Made by a program: the position numbers and the translations under genes. The notes beneath the pieces were generated by a model. It was not told the DNA's origin and ran no database searches. It saw nothing but the letters and a program-made list of their open reading frames with translations. Of a stretch of DNA of 64,000 bases, positions 33,051-41,510 are shown piece after piece (the first letter of the stretch is position 1; each line of letters starts with the position of its first letter). The stretch covers positions 85,686 through 149,685 of the forward strand of contig JAIMBI010000004.1 of assembly GCA_023565505.1 (NCBI GenBank). The letters are read 5' to 3'. Source of the DNA: Actinomycetes bacterium. GTDB taxonomy: Bacteria; Bacillota; Sulfobacillia; Sulfobacillales; JAIMBI01.

Positions 33051-34902
33051 CCCGTGCCTCCTCCAGGTAGTCTTGTAACCACGCGACCGCTTCGTCCACG
33101 TTCCGCGCCCGCTGATCCGTGGCAAAAACCAGCGCGCCATTGGGGCCATGAAACCGGGTGCCATACGGCGTCGGCTCGATGAGGTACCGCCGGCCGCCGA
33201 CCTGCACCCGCCACCAGCCTTCCGGCGTGGTCGCCGCCAGGACCTGGGGCTGCCGCGCCCAGACGCGCACCGCGCTCCGCCGCAAGGAGGTCGCCCCGGA
33301 GCGGGACGGGGCGGGCGTCGCGGATTCGGCGGGGGTGCGCTCGGGCGGCTGATAGGGGGCGCCGCCCGTTGGCGCCGTCGGCGACAGATCGTCCGCCGTC
33401 GCGCCCGGCACGGTCTGGGCCGCTTCCTTGTGCTGTTGCAAGGCCAGCGGGAGGGGCATGTCCGCCCAGGGTTCGTCGATCCGCGGCAGGTTTTCTTGTT
33501 GGCGCGCCTCGTTGATGGTCCAGTAGCTGGCGACTCGCTGGGTCGCGAGCTGAATGCGGTCCTCTTCCTTCTCCCGGTGCAGGTTGACCCAGACCATTTC
33601 GAGGTCCGGATAGCGCGGCCACACCAGTGTCCGATTGATCCAGTCGCTCAGGTGGTGCAGCAGGCCGTCGAAGCCTTCTTCTTTGGCGTACAGCAGTTCC
33701 GCCGTCTGGTTCCGCTCCGAGAGGACCGGCCGATCCGCCCGGTCGCTCGCGAAATTGATCTCCGACGGGTGCATGCCGTAGCACGCCGTCTTCATGGCGA
33801 TGATGATTCGCGCCAGCGACGGCCAGACCATGTCCTTCGGCGTGTCCCGGAGCTTCATCAGCTCGGCCTTGAACTCCGGGTCCGCCGTGATCACGCCGAG
33901 CCGCGACCAGTTCCGGGTGCCGACCTGCGAGGTCAACTGCCGCGTGAAAGCTTCCAAACCCGCCGGTGAGTAGTCGCCAAACAGCAGCAACAGGTTTTCG
34001 GGATAACTGATACTGAAGAGGCCGCGGTTATAGTCGATGAGCGAGATCCAGAGGTCGGTGAGCGTCAGGCTCCGCTGAAACGGAGAGCCGCGTCCGTAGG
34101 CCAGCCGGTTGATCTCGACCGACGGGTAGACCTGGTCGAGGCTGATCTCGTCCGCCGCCCACGCGGCCGTGATGACCCCGTCGATTTCCTGAACCCAGGC
34201 CGCTTTGGTCAAGTCGAAGCCGACTTGATAGGACAAGGCCTCGGCGGCGACATCCCAGAGATCCGGGCCCCATTGCGTGTGCTCGCCCCGGTGTTCCTCG
34301 ACCCACTCGTAGAGCACCCGGACAATCGGCTTGATGGTCGCCCCGTCGATGGCGTAATAGCGCGCGGGTAGTCCTTGGCGATCCTTGAAGACGATCATCG
34401 CTTTTCGGTCCAAAACGAGTTCGTCTTCGACCGACGTGACCGCAAAGTCCGCAAAGCCGCCGGGGTGAATTTCCCGCCAGGGCCGGTCGATGATCTCGGC
34501 CATCTCCTGGCAGCGCCGCCGAATGTCCGGGGTTTCCTTGAATCGCGGCGAGCTGTGGTCCCGATGGCGCACCGTCCACCCGATGCGGTGGTCGCTGTCA
34601 TGCGTGATGCGCCGGGCTACGGACCGCACCTGGGCTTGGCGGTGCATCACGCAGAGCTGGTCGATTTGGCTCTCCCAATAGGCATCGCGGAGATAGCGGA
34701 AGCTCGGCTCGTCCGGGGGCTTCTCTTGCGCCCCCATCTGGTTGTAGCGCTCCGCCCGACCCATCTGGCTGAAGAACTTGCCGCGGGCCTGGCGTTCCGC
34801 GCGTTCGGACAACTCCGCCCGACTCTTGGCCAACGGTTCGGGGAGCAGGAGCCCCGTGTGCGGGTCAATCTGATAGCCGGTCCAGTGCGTGTCCTCGGCC
34901 AT
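33034..34902 (-). CDS. Portal protein
   Basis: ATG 34902 (MAEDTHWTGYQIDPHTGL) follows GGAGGG. The 622-residue protein is long-type portal. It begins with an N-terminal region and has a helical wing (FRYLRDAYWESQIDQLCVMH). The clip/stem region includes LDQVYPSVEINRLAYGRGSP and SLTLTDLWISLIDYNRGLF. The crown-like C-terminus has PPERTPAESATPAPSRSGA and a WWRVQVGGRRYLIEP tail. Portals form the 12-subunit DNA gate. It lies just downstream of terminase and the small zinc genes. Confidence 0.8.
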   Translation of the reverse strand: MAEDTHWTGYQIDPHTGLLLPEPLAKSRAELSERAERQARGKFFSQMGRAERYNQMGAQEKPPDEPSFRYLRDAYWESQIDQLCVMHRQAQVRSVARRITHDSDHRIGWTVRHRDHSSPRFKETPDIRRRCQEMAEIIDRPWREIHPGGFADFAVTSVEDELVLDRKAMIVFKDRQGLPARYYAIDGATIKPIVRVLYEWVEEHRGEHTQWGPDLWDVAAEALSYQVGFDLTKAAWVQEIDGVITAAWAADEISLDQVYPSVEINRLAYGRGSPFQRSLTLTDLWISLIDYNRGLFSISYPENLLLLFGDYSPAGLEAFTRQLTSQVGTRNWSRLGVITADPEFKAELMKLRDTPKDMVWPSLARIIIAMKTACYGMHPSEINFASDRADRPVLSERNQTAELLYAKEEGFDGLLHHLSDWINRTLVWPRYPDLEMVWVNLHREKEEDRIQLATQRVASYWTINEARQQENLPRIDEPWADMPLPLALQQHKEAAQTVPGATADDLSPTAPTGGAPYQPPERTPAESATPAPSRSGATSLRRSAVRVWARQPQVLAATTPEGWWRVQVGGRRYLIEPTPYGTRFHGPNGALVFATDQRARNVDEAVAWLQDYLEEARDGESD

Positions 34903-34919
34903 CGGATTGCCCTCCTCCC

Positions 34920-35255
34920 TTAGTCCAGCGTCGTCTTGCGTCGCTTCGGCTGCGCCGGCGGCGCGGGTTGCGCCCACCGGCACGCCGGACACAGCACCTG
35001 CCGCCCGACACGGCTCGTCATGACCTGAATCTGCGCCGGGTTGCGCGGCAACACGGGCCACACCCGCGGCTCCGTGCCACCGAGTTCCAGGTACCGCTCG
35101 CCGGTCTGCGTCGCCCCGCACCGCGAACAGGTGTACGGATCGGCCCCCCGCACCGGCTGCCAGAGCACCCAAGGGTTGGCCGGCCTTGGGTCGACCACGG
35201 GCGTCCGGCTCGGCGTCAGTAGGGGCAGGGCGGCCCGGTCAGGCGGACGGGGCAT
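34920..35255 (-). CDS. Zinc-ribbon protein before portal
   Basis: The ATG at 35255 (MPRPPDRAALPLLTPSRT) gives 111 residues. CSRCGATQTGERYLELGG and, 40 residues later, CPACRWAQP make a CxxC...CxxC zinc ribbon. The C-terminus is basic (PKRRKTTLD). Its start lies inside the tail of the upstream small gene. Function unknown; similar zinc ribbons often precede portals in this phage type. Confidence 0.6.
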   Translation of the reverse strand: MPRPPDRAALPLLTPSRTPVVDPRPANPWVLWQPVRGADPYTCSRCGATQTGERYLELGGTEPRVWPVLPRNPAQIQVMTSRVGRQVLCPACRWAQPAPPAQPKRRKTTLD

Positions 35256-35415
35256 CGTCTGGGACCAATTCCGCGCCGCAGCGACGGCACACAATCACCG
35301 CCGCCAGCGCCTCGCCGTGGCGCACCTCGAACGGTTCGAAATGGTGGCCGCCGCGAGCATAGTCGCACATCGGCGTCGTCTTGCCGTCCTCATTGCGGGG
35401 GCGTTTAATGCGCAT
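35239..35415 (-). CDS. Small zinc-binding protein, 58 residues
   Basis: The reading frame is short but complete: start ATG 35415, nine bases after AGGAGG. It begins MRIKRPRNEDGKTTPMCDYA, has a GGHHFEPFEV segment, and ends VCRRCGAELVPDD. MCDYARGGHH and CRRC provide C, H, H, C, C ligands for a zinc site. It overlaps the upstream gene by 11 bp and the next gene by 17 bp, typical of dense phage operons. Confidence 0.6.
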   Translation of the reverse strand: MRIKRPRNEDGKTTPMCDYARGGHHFEPFEVRHGEALAAVIVCRRCGAELVPDDAPSA

Positions 35416-35563
35416 CCGAGGATGCCTCCTGCGTCCGATCCACCCAGCGCGGCATCCGCACCGGGCGGGTCTCCTGTTGGCTTTTCAGTAACTGGGCCAG
35501 CCGGGCCAGCTCTTCGGGGGTCCCTTCGGCCCAGGTGCCGTCCGGCAACCGTAGGCGCGCCAT
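35405..35563 (-). CDS. Very small protein downstream of large terminase
   Basis: This 52-residue frame starts at ATG 35563 after AAGGAGG. It begins MARLRLPDGTWAEGTPEELA, then RLAQLLKSQ, and ends EASSDAH. The 'LPDGTW.EGTPEELARLA' stretch looks like a short folded domain. It has no recognised family. It links the terminase gene to the zinc gene. Confidence 0.55.
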   Translation of the reverse strand: MARLRLPDGTWAEGTPEELARLAQLLKSQQETRPVRMPRWVDRTQEASSDAH

Positions 35564-35616
35564 CGCGTCGCCTCCTTGCGCGTTGGATCCAACATCGTAG
35601 ATGGCTTACCGGCTGT

Positions 35617-37221
35617 TCACTCATGCGCCCGATGGTTCATGGAGCCGCTACCCCGGCTGTCCGGCGCTGTGTCCCACGCTTCGAGCCAGCGCCGAACCCG
35701 CGCCACGTTGACGGCCAGATCCAACGCATCCGGCACATCATCGTGACCGCGCACCGGGCCGAAGGTCACTAGCTGTTCGTAGAGTTTCTGCATCTTCCGG
35801 TGGATGCGTTGCCTCGGCAACCGGTCGAGGTCTACCCAACCCGGTTCGTCAGGCCGCGCGGCCCGGAGCCACAGTCCCCCGTTCTCCACCAAGGGGGCTA
35901 GGCGGCTGATCCGCGCGTATTTGTCTTGGACATTAGTCCGCGCTCGCACGGGAATAGCGGGGCATTCCGGATGGGTCAGATGCCATCGGCGCACTTCACT
36001 CACTAAGTACGCCTGACCGGCGTTGTCCTCGATGGCCACCACATCGGGCAGCCAATCTTGATACCAGTCCGCAATAGTTTGCGCCTGCACGGCCGGGTCG
36101 AGTTGGGCCGCTAGGACATCTAAGACGACGACCGCTTGATCCGGGGTGACGCCGATGACCACCAAGGCAAAATCGTCGCTAGCGGTTTTCTGGGTCGTCG
36201 CCAAGTCGACGCCCATGTACACACGCAGGGGGTCGCCGCGAAACCGCCAGCACTCGGCGGCCTGGTCATAGCTTACGTCGTCTGCCGTGTACCATCGGAA
36301 CCACGACGCGTGGAAGACGCCCCCTTGCAGCTCCTGCGGGCGTTGTTGATAGAGGCTCACGAACGCCCGGGTGCCAATCCGCTGCCGCGTCGCCTCCAGG
36401 ATGTCCGCCGGAAACTCCTCGGGCCATAGGGGCTCACCGATCCGACGGCCCAACGGGTCGTCTGCCTCTGCAAAAGCGGGCAAGCGCACAACGTCCCAAC
36501 GGTCTCCGTCGCCCAACTCCATGGCCTTGAGCAGGCGACCCGCCAAGTCATCCTCATGCCAGCGCGTCATGATGAGAATGACAGCGCCATCGGGTTCAAG
36601 CCGGGTCACCGCATCGTTTGTATACCAATCCCACGCCCGGTCCCGGAGGGTCGGGCTACTGGCCTCTTCGCGGTTCTTCACCGGGTCGTCGATGATGAGC
36701 AAGTGCGCGCCACGCCCAGTGATCGGGCCGCCAATGCCCACGGCGGTCAGGCTGCCGTAATGACCCGCTAGGGCCCAGTGATCGGCCGCAGCGGATTCCT
36801 CGGAGACGCGGATGCCAAAAAGCGTCGGCCCATATTCCCGCGTCAGGTTCCGCGCTTGCCGACTGAAGCCCTCCGCCAAACTCGACCCATACGACGCGGT
36901 GATGATGTGGTGGTCCGGGTGCCGCCCCAGATACCAGGCGCTGAAATGGGCGTTGGCCGTCTGGCTCTTCCGGTGCCGCGGCGGCATGAACACCATCAGC
37001 CGCTTGATGGCCCCCCGCTCCACTGCCATCAGCTTGTCGCAGAGGAAGCGGATGTGCCGACTGTCCCAGGCCGTCCGAAACGCGGGCGACACATAGTGGA
37101 GATAGGCTCTAAGATTCGCCCGCGCCGCCGCCCGGTGCAGATCCTCCGTCGTCCAAGACCGCCGCAACGAGTTCGGGATGGCGCTCAAAAAGCTGGGCGA
37201 GGGCACCGAGATCGGCGTCAT
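35617..37221 (-). CDS. Large terminase subunit (TerL)
   Basis: This 534-residue DNA-packaging ATPase/nuclease has a Walker A-like PPRHRKSQ at residues 80-87, Walker B LLIIDDP at 174-180 and a coupling motif of TRWHEDDLAGRL near 240. The RNase H-like nuclease domain shows acidic residues in YMGVDLATTQ, VAIEDNAG and HDDVPDALDLA. Length and motif order fit the family. The start used overlaps TerS by 113 bp; a TTG at 37167 (LRRSWTTEDLH) is an alternative. The enzyme cuts concatemers and pumps DNA through the portal. Confidence 0.9.
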   Translation of the reverse strand: MTPISVPSPSFLSAIPNSLRRSWTTEDLHRAAARANLRAYLHYVSPAFRTAWDSRHIRFLCDKLMAVERGAIKRLMVFMPPRHRKSQTANAHFSAWYLGRHPDHHIITASYGSSLAEGFSRQARNLTREYGPTLFGIRVSEESAAADHWALAGHYGSLTAVGIGGPITGRGAHLLIIDDPVKNREEASSPTLRDRAWDWYTNDAVTRLEPDGAVILIMTRWHEDDLAGRLLKAMELGDGDRWDVVRLPAFAEADDPLGRRIGEPLWPEEFPADILEATRQRIGTRAFVSLYQQRPQELQGGVFHASWFRWYTADDVSYDQAAECWRFRGDPLRVYMGVDLATTQKTASDDFALVVIGVTPDQAVVVLDVLAAQLDPAVQAQTIADWYQDWLPDVVAIEDNAGQAYLVSEVRRWHLTHPECPAIPVRARTNVQDKYARISRLAPLVENGGLWLRAARPDEPGWVDLDRLPRQRIHRKMQKLYEQLVTFGPVRGHDDVPDALDLAVNVARVRRWLEAWDTAPDSRGSGSMNHRAHE

Positions 37222-37564
37222 GATGCATGCTCACCTGCCCGCCGTGCTCCACCTTCTCGGCCGGCTTGTAGCCGGCGCGGTCGAGGAGATCCTTCGCCGC
37301 CTGCAACCGCACCGTCTCGGATTCCGCCGTATCCCGGAGACGCTTGAGCACCATGAGACTGTCGTAGGCTTCGGCCGCAAACAAGGCTTGCAGGTCCTGC
37401 TTGGCCGCCTCGACCATCTGGCGGATTCTAGCATTTCCTAGCAGTCGGGCGGCCTGGACATCGACATTGCCTTTGTAGCCCGCCTGTCGGGCCGCCTCCG
37501 TGGCGTTGCCGAGCCGCACATAGAGTTGGACAAACCGCAATTGGCGCGGCGACAGATCTTTCAT
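37109..37564 (-). CDS. Small terminase subunit (TerS)
   Basis: This 151-residue protein opens MKDLSPRQLRFVQLYVRLGN followed by ATEAARQAGYKGN, the classic Terminase_2 helix-turn-helix. A central oligomerisation helix (VLKRLRDTAESETVRLQAAK, DLLDRAG) and an acidic C-terminal part follow. It recognises the pac/cos site and recruits TerL, encoded immediately downstream with overlap. Confidence 0.9.
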   Translation of the reverse strand: MKDLSPRQLRFVQLYVRLGNATEAARQAGYKGNVDVQAARLLGNARIRQMVEAAKQDLQALFAAEAYDSLMVLKRLRDTAESETVRLQAAKDLLDRAGYKPAEKVEHGGQVSMHHDADLGALAQLFERHPELVAAVLDDGGSAPGGGAGES

Positions 37565-37613
37565 CGGCTCATGACCTCACAACACGGAAAGAGGGCGCCG
37601 CTCCTGACGGTTC

Positions 37614-38066
37614 TCACGGGCCAGACGGTCGGGGTCGCGCCCGCATCGTCCGGTCCGCCGCCCGGTCAATGAGGCTCGCCAGCGTCCAGACGGCCCCGCA
37701 GGTCTCGGCCCAGCACACCGCCGTGCCCCTTAGCAGGTCCACTGGCATCCAGGTGCGGCAGACCGGACACCGGCAGCTGGTCAGGACCGCCGCGACATCG
37801 GGGCGCGTCCACCAGTACGGCGCCAGCGGATGCACGCGGTCCAGGGGATACAGCGGCACCACCGACGGCACGGGCAATCGCGGCCAGACCTCCGCGAGCG
37901 TCGCCCCATGGCACGCGGGTCGCACCCGCCCCGTGAGCAAGTCGACCGTCCGCCACTGCCGGCAGCGCGGGCAGGGAACCCGCCCGATGAGGAGGCGCGG
38001 CGGGTAGTAGCGCAAGAACTCGACGGCGCGGGGATGGAGACGCCCCGAACGGGTCGTCGCCGTCAC
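37614..38066 (-). CDS. Zinc-ribbon hypothetical protein upstream of terminase
   Basis: The start GTG 38066 (VTATTRSGRLHPRAVEFLRY) follows AAGGAGG. The 150-residue protein has CPRCRQWRTVDLLTGRVRPAC and, later, CRCPVCRTWMPVDLLRGTAV, two similar CxxC...C repeats, so it probably carries two zinc ribbons. It ends in a basic RARPRPSG tail. The position before TerS suggests a packaging or HNH-related role, but no HNH motif is visible. Confidence 0.55.
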   Translation of the reverse strand: MTATTRSGRLHPRAVEFLRYYPPRLLIGRVPCPRCRQWRTVDLLTGRVRPACHGATLAEVWPRLPVPSVVPLYPLDRVHPLAPYWWTRPDVAAVLTSCRCPVCRTWMPVDLLRGTAVCWAETCGAVWTLASLIDRAADRTMRARPRPSGP

Positions 38067-38103
38067 CCGCGTCGCCTCCCTTCCCGCGCGCGTCGACGCG
38101 CAT

Positions 38104-38138
38104 ACGAAACCCGCCGCCCACATCGGTCGAGCGGCGGG
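38104..38138 (-). terminator. Rho-independent-like terminator
   Basis: On the minus strand CCCGCCGC-(13 nt)-GCGGCGGG is followed by TTTCG, giving an eight-pair GC stem with a short U run. It separates the early/regulatory operon from the packaging and structural operon. It lies about 20-50 bp downstream of the TAAAAT/TGATAC sequence near 38160, so it could also act as an attenuator controlled by an antitermination factor. Confidence 0.55.
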
Positions 38139-38239
38139 CCCAATGTCTTCGCGTATCATTTTAGGCGGAGGATCCGAGCCTGTCCTGCCAAATCGCCGCC
38201 ACTTTGGCACCAGATCGCCGCCAATCGGCCGCCACCGGG

Positions 38240-38830
38240 TCAGGCCGACCGGAGGCGGTCCGGGTCGGGGACCGGCGGATCCGGCGGTTCGGGCGGCGGC
38301 GGCCCGTTTCCCAGCCACGCCCAGGCCGCGCGTTCGAGCAAGTCCTCCCGCCAGCGTTCGGCCGTACGTTCCGACTCCGGCCCCGGCGCCTCGAACCAGT
38401 CACGGTGGGCCACAAACGCTTCCGCCACCTCGGCCAGCGACATCCGCTCCCACCAGTGCCACTGGATGAACCACTGCTCGCGCTGGTTGAGCGTCTGCCA
38501 GAACTCCCACATGCCCAGCATCCGGTCGGTGAGCCACCGAAGCCGGGCCTGCCCTTCCGCCTGGAGCCGCGCGACGCGGCGCAGGATTTCTTCCCGCTGC
38601 ATGACCACCCGCAGGGTCGGGTTAGATCCGAAGGCCACCCGCGCCTGTGGCAGTCCGTCCAACCGCGCCGAGCGCACACTATCCGTCGGGAACTCCGGCG
38701 GCAACGGGACCGGCATCCCGTCGTATTCCCATTTCGTGAGTTCGCGAAACCGCGCTTGCTCGTCCCAATAGCGTTCGAACCGGTGTACACAGTAGGCGCG
38801 CTGGGCCGCGTCCACTACGCATCCCACCAT
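38240..38830 (-). CDS. Probable late transcription regulator (ArpU/sigma-like)
   Basis: The start ATG 38830 (MVGCVVDAAQRAYCVHRFER) gives 196 residues. It is a charged, helical protein. Residues 115-150 contain 'LNQREQWFIQWHWWERMSLA' followed by EVAEAFVAHR, which resembles sigma region 4/ArpU helix-turn-helix 'L...er.ii...y.eg.s...Ia..lg'. Such proteins activate late genes in Gram-positive phages. It is the last gene before the terminator and the packaging operon, as expected for a late activator. The Pro-rich tail is disordered. Confidence 0.6.
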   Translation of the reverse strand: MVGCVVDAAQRAYCVHRFERYWDEQARFRELTKWEYDGMPVPLPPEFPTDSVRSARLDGLPQARVAFGSNPTLRVVMQREEILRRVARLQAEGQARLRWLTDRMLGMWEFWQTLNQREQWFIQWHWWERMSLAEVAEAFVAHRDWFEAPGPESERTAERWREDLLERAAWAWLGNGPPPPEPPDPPVPDPDRLRSA

Positions 38831-39096
38831 TCGATCCAGGATGCCGGGCCATAGGCGATCCAGCAGATCGTACCGTCGGCCAAGGCGATGCCGCGTTGCG
38901 GCGCGTCGACGTCCTGCTCGACTTGATAGCCGACCCACGCCTGGGCGTCGCGGGGCGACAGCGTGACCCGGATGAGACCTAGGGCCCCGTAGGTCCGCGC
39001 TTGGTCGATGGCAGCGACGATGGCGACGGGAAACGGCAACGCCGGGTCGAGCGGGAGGCGCCGCACGGTCGTCGCGGTCGGCGTCACAAGCCCCAT
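38815..39096 (-). CDS. Small hypothetical protein
   Basis: The start ATG 39096 (MGLVTPTATTVRRLPLDPAL) gives 93 residues. Strands and one helix (PVAIVAAIDQARTYG, LGLIRVTLSPRDAQAWVGYQ) and an aromatic C-terminus (WIEWWDA) suggest a compact alpha/beta fold. It overlaps its neighbours by 13-16 bp. Function unknown. Confidence 0.55.
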   Translation of the reverse strand: MGLVTPTATTVRRLPLDPALPFPVAIVAAIDQARTYGALGLIRVTLSPRDAQAWVGYQVEQDVDAPQRGIALADGTICWIAYGPASWIEWWDA

Positions 39097-39575
39097 GCGG
39101 TCACCGCCTCGACCAAGCCCCGGACGCAGTCGCGCCATTGGCCCGCGTCCCAGGTCGGCGCGCGCCCCAGTTCGCGGCACAGCCGGCGCCCCAGCCACGC
39201 GCCCCACCCAAACGGACTCGTCGGCAGTCCCCCAGCTTCGGTCGTGGTGCCGGCCGCCACCGCCTGAAGCCGCGCCGCCTTCCCGGCCGCGCGACAGTGC
39301 GGCGAACAGTAGCGGCGCGCGGCCCACAAGCTCCGCTCCATCGTCGCCGGGCGCGTCATCAGCTGACCGCAGTACCCGCAGGGTTTGACATCCGGCACCG
39401 TCGCGGCCAGCTCCTCATCGCGGGTGGTGATCCCGCGGGCGCGGGCCTTGGCCCGCCGTTCCGCCGCGCGCTGGGCGGCGCGTTTACAGGGGGCGCTGCA
39501 ATACTGTTGGTTGGCGGTCCGCGGCGCAAACGGCGCGCCGCAGCGGGTACAGAGCCGGTCCGCCCGCGCCCGCAT
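39084..39575 (-). CDS. Double zinc-finger (MYM/TRASH-like) hypothetical protein
   Basis: The ATG at 39575 (MRARADRLCTRCGAPFAP) gives 163 residues. Two similar Cys clusters are visible: CTRCGAPFAPRTANQQYCSA-PC at 9-30 and CGYCGQ...RRYCSPHCRAAG at about 66-94, each with CxxC-x(12-20)-YCSxxC. This is the pattern of phage zinc-ribbon proteins that precede lytic regulators. A basic helix lies between. DNA or RNA binding is inferred. Confidence 0.6.
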   Translation of the reverse strand: MRARADRLCTRCGAPFAPRTANQQYCSAPCKRAAQRAAERRAKARARGITTRDEELAATVPDVKPCGYCGQLMTRPATMERSLWAARRYCSPHCRAAGKAARLQAVAAGTTTEAGGLPTSPFGWGAWLGRRLCRELGRAPTWDAGQWRDCVRGLVEAVTAWGL

Positions 39576-39577
39576 GG

Positions 39578-41488
39578 TTACTGCCCCTCCCGCGCGAGCA
39601 GGATGCCCGCATAGGTCAGGAGAGCCTGCGCGCAATGGTCGCAGTACCCTTCCCGCTCCTTGAGGTGCTGGGTCACCTGTTGCAGCTTCTCCTGCTGCTC
39701 GGGGTCCGGCGTCTTGGTGCCGAGCGTCCCTTTGACCAGGGTGCGGACGTCCGCAAAGAGGCGCTTCTCGATGCCCTCTTTGAGGCGGGGATGCGAATCC
39801 CACCGGAAGACCTCGCCCCGCCGCGCCGCACTCCCCGCCTTGCGCAGCATCTCTTCGCGGAAGGCCTTGGCCGCCGTTTCCCCCACGCCCACGTGGCCTT
39901 CGATCTCGCGGAGGAACTTCGTGTCCGGGTCGCGCGGCTCGCCCGTCACCGGGTCCGGCACCTTCTGCTTTTCCAGATCCGCCTCCGCGTGCTGGAGGTA
40001 CGCCTCGAAGAGTGTCTGGGCCGCGCTTTCGAACGCATGCACGAAGGCCCGCATGACCGTCTCTTTCACGCGCCGGTCGTATTCTTCCCGCGTCTTCGTG
40101 AGGAGGTCGAGGAGCCGCTTCTGCTGCTCGGCACCGGCCATGATCAAGAACCGGCCCTCCTCCACGAACTGCTTCGCGGCCCGCAAATAGTCCACGGGGT
40201 TCACGCAGGGCACGCCGCTCATCCCCTGGGCATGGGCGAGCACGTTCAACGCGTCGCGCGGCGACAGGCCGCTCAGCCCCTCGCGCGGGTGTTGCTTCCG
40301 CAGTTCTTGGAGCTGATGATCGGTGACCTCTTTGATCCGCTCCCCATTGTACAGACGCAGTTTGTCAACCAGCGTCAGGCTCTGGTCCTTGGGGTCTTCC
40401 AGCCGGGACAGCACGGTGAACCACGCGGCCATCGTCAGCGTGTGCGGCGCGAGATGCCCCTGGGGGGCACCCTCGCGGAGCATCAGCCGATAGATGGCTT
40501 CCTCGTCGTCTACGCGGAGCACGTAGGGCACCGTGACGACGAACGTCCGGTTCTTCATGGCCTCGAACTCCGGGTTCGCGATGAATTTCTCGTACTCGTG
40601 GAGGTTCGAGTGGGCGATGACGACCTCATCCGCGTAGATGAGGCTGTACCGAGGCGTTTTGATGTTCCGCTCCTGCGCCAGCGTGAGGATGAGCGCCATA
40701 AAGTCCTTGGGCTGCTTGAGCCACTCCTGTTCCTCCATAAGACCCCGGTTGGCGATCATGAGTTCGCCGTCGAACCGGTACGCCCGGGGATCCGACTCGG
40801 AGCCGTACTGGGCAATTTTCGAGAAGTCCAGGCTGCCCACCAGCATCGCCGTGTCGAGGTCCTTCGGGTCGCCCGGCGTGAAGGTGCCGATGCCGACGCG
40901 GTCCCGCTCCGAGAACAGGATCCGCTCGACGCGCACCTTCCCAAAGTCGCCGCCCCACTCAGCGGGATCCTGCCACCGCTGGGCACAGCGCGGGCAGAGC
41001 TCGCCCTCAATCGGGGGGATGCCCAGCTCCTGCGCGACCTCCTCGCGCAGCGCGTGCGGGATGAGATGCAGGGGCTCCTCGTGGAGTGGGCACCCCACGA
41101 TGCCGTAGAGCGCCCCGGCGTCCGTGCGCGTGTACTGCTCCAGCCCGCGCTTGAGGTGGATGACCAGCGTGGACTTCGCGCTGCCCGGCGGCCCGATGAG
41201 CAAGAGCACGCGCTTTCGCACGTCCAGCCGCTGCGCGGCCCCAGCCAGATACTCCATGATCTGGCGCAGCACGACATCCAGCCCGATGATCTTGTCGGCG
41301 AAGAAGCGGTAGCGCGGCCCCTCCGGCGTCTCCTCGACGCCCGCAGCCCGGATCATGTCATAGAGGCGCGCATGCGCCAGCCGGGTCACAACCGGATCCC
41401 GACGCACGATCTCCAGATAGTCGGCCAAGCTGCCCTCCCACCGGAGGGTCGCCTCCTGCGTCACGTAGGCTTGCAACCGATCCAGCAT
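39578..41488 (-). CDS. prkA: PrkA/YeaG-type AAA serine protein kinase (or Lon-like protease)
   Basis: This 636-residue protein matches the length of Bacillus PrkA (~631). Walker A GPPGSAKST lies at residues 99-107 inside VLLLIGPPGSAKST. A CPRC pair follows near 165-168, then a C-terminal helical domain with CDHC near 615 and long charged helices (VGVGETAAKAFREEMLRKAG). The IGTFTPGDPKDLDTAMLVGS and SLIYADEVVIAHSNLHEYEK segments are typical of the family. PrkA/YeaG proteins act in starvation and sporulation signalling. Here the gene is the last of a cassette with yhbH and spoVR relatives, inside the phage, not next to host genes. Confidence 0.85.
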   Translation of the reverse strand: MLDRLQAYVTQEATLRWEGSLADYLEIVRRDPVVTRLAHARLYDMIRAAGVEETPEGPRYRFFADKIIGLDVVLRQIMEYLAGAAQRLDVRKRVLLLIGPPGSAKSTLVIHLKRGLEQYTRTDAGALYGIVGCPLHEEPLHLIPHALREEVAQELGIPPIEGELCPRCAQRWQDPAEWGGDFGKVRVERILFSERDRVGIGTFTPGDPKDLDTAMLVGSLDFSKIAQYGSESDPRAYRFDGELMIANRGLMEEQEWLKQPKDFMALILTLAQERNIKTPRYSLIYADEVVIAHSNLHEYEKFIANPEFEAMKNRTFVVTVPYVLRVDDEEAIYRLMLREGAPQGHLAPHTLTMAAWFTVLSRLEDPKDQSLTLVDKLRLYNGERIKEVTDHQLQELRKQHPREGLSGLSPRDALNVLAHAQGMSGVPCVNPVDYLRAAKQFVEEGRFLIMAGAEQQKRLLDLLTKTREEYDRRVKETVMRAFVHAFESAAQTLFEAYLQHAEADLEKQKVPDPVTGEPRDPDTKFLREIEGHVGVGETAAKAFREEMLRKAGSAARRGEVFRWDSHPRLKEGIEKRLFADVRTLVKGTLGTKTPDPEQQEKLQQVTQHLKEREGYCDHCAQALLTYAGILLAREGQ

Positions 41489-41510
41489 GGGATCGCCTCC
41501 TTTCGGCGGG

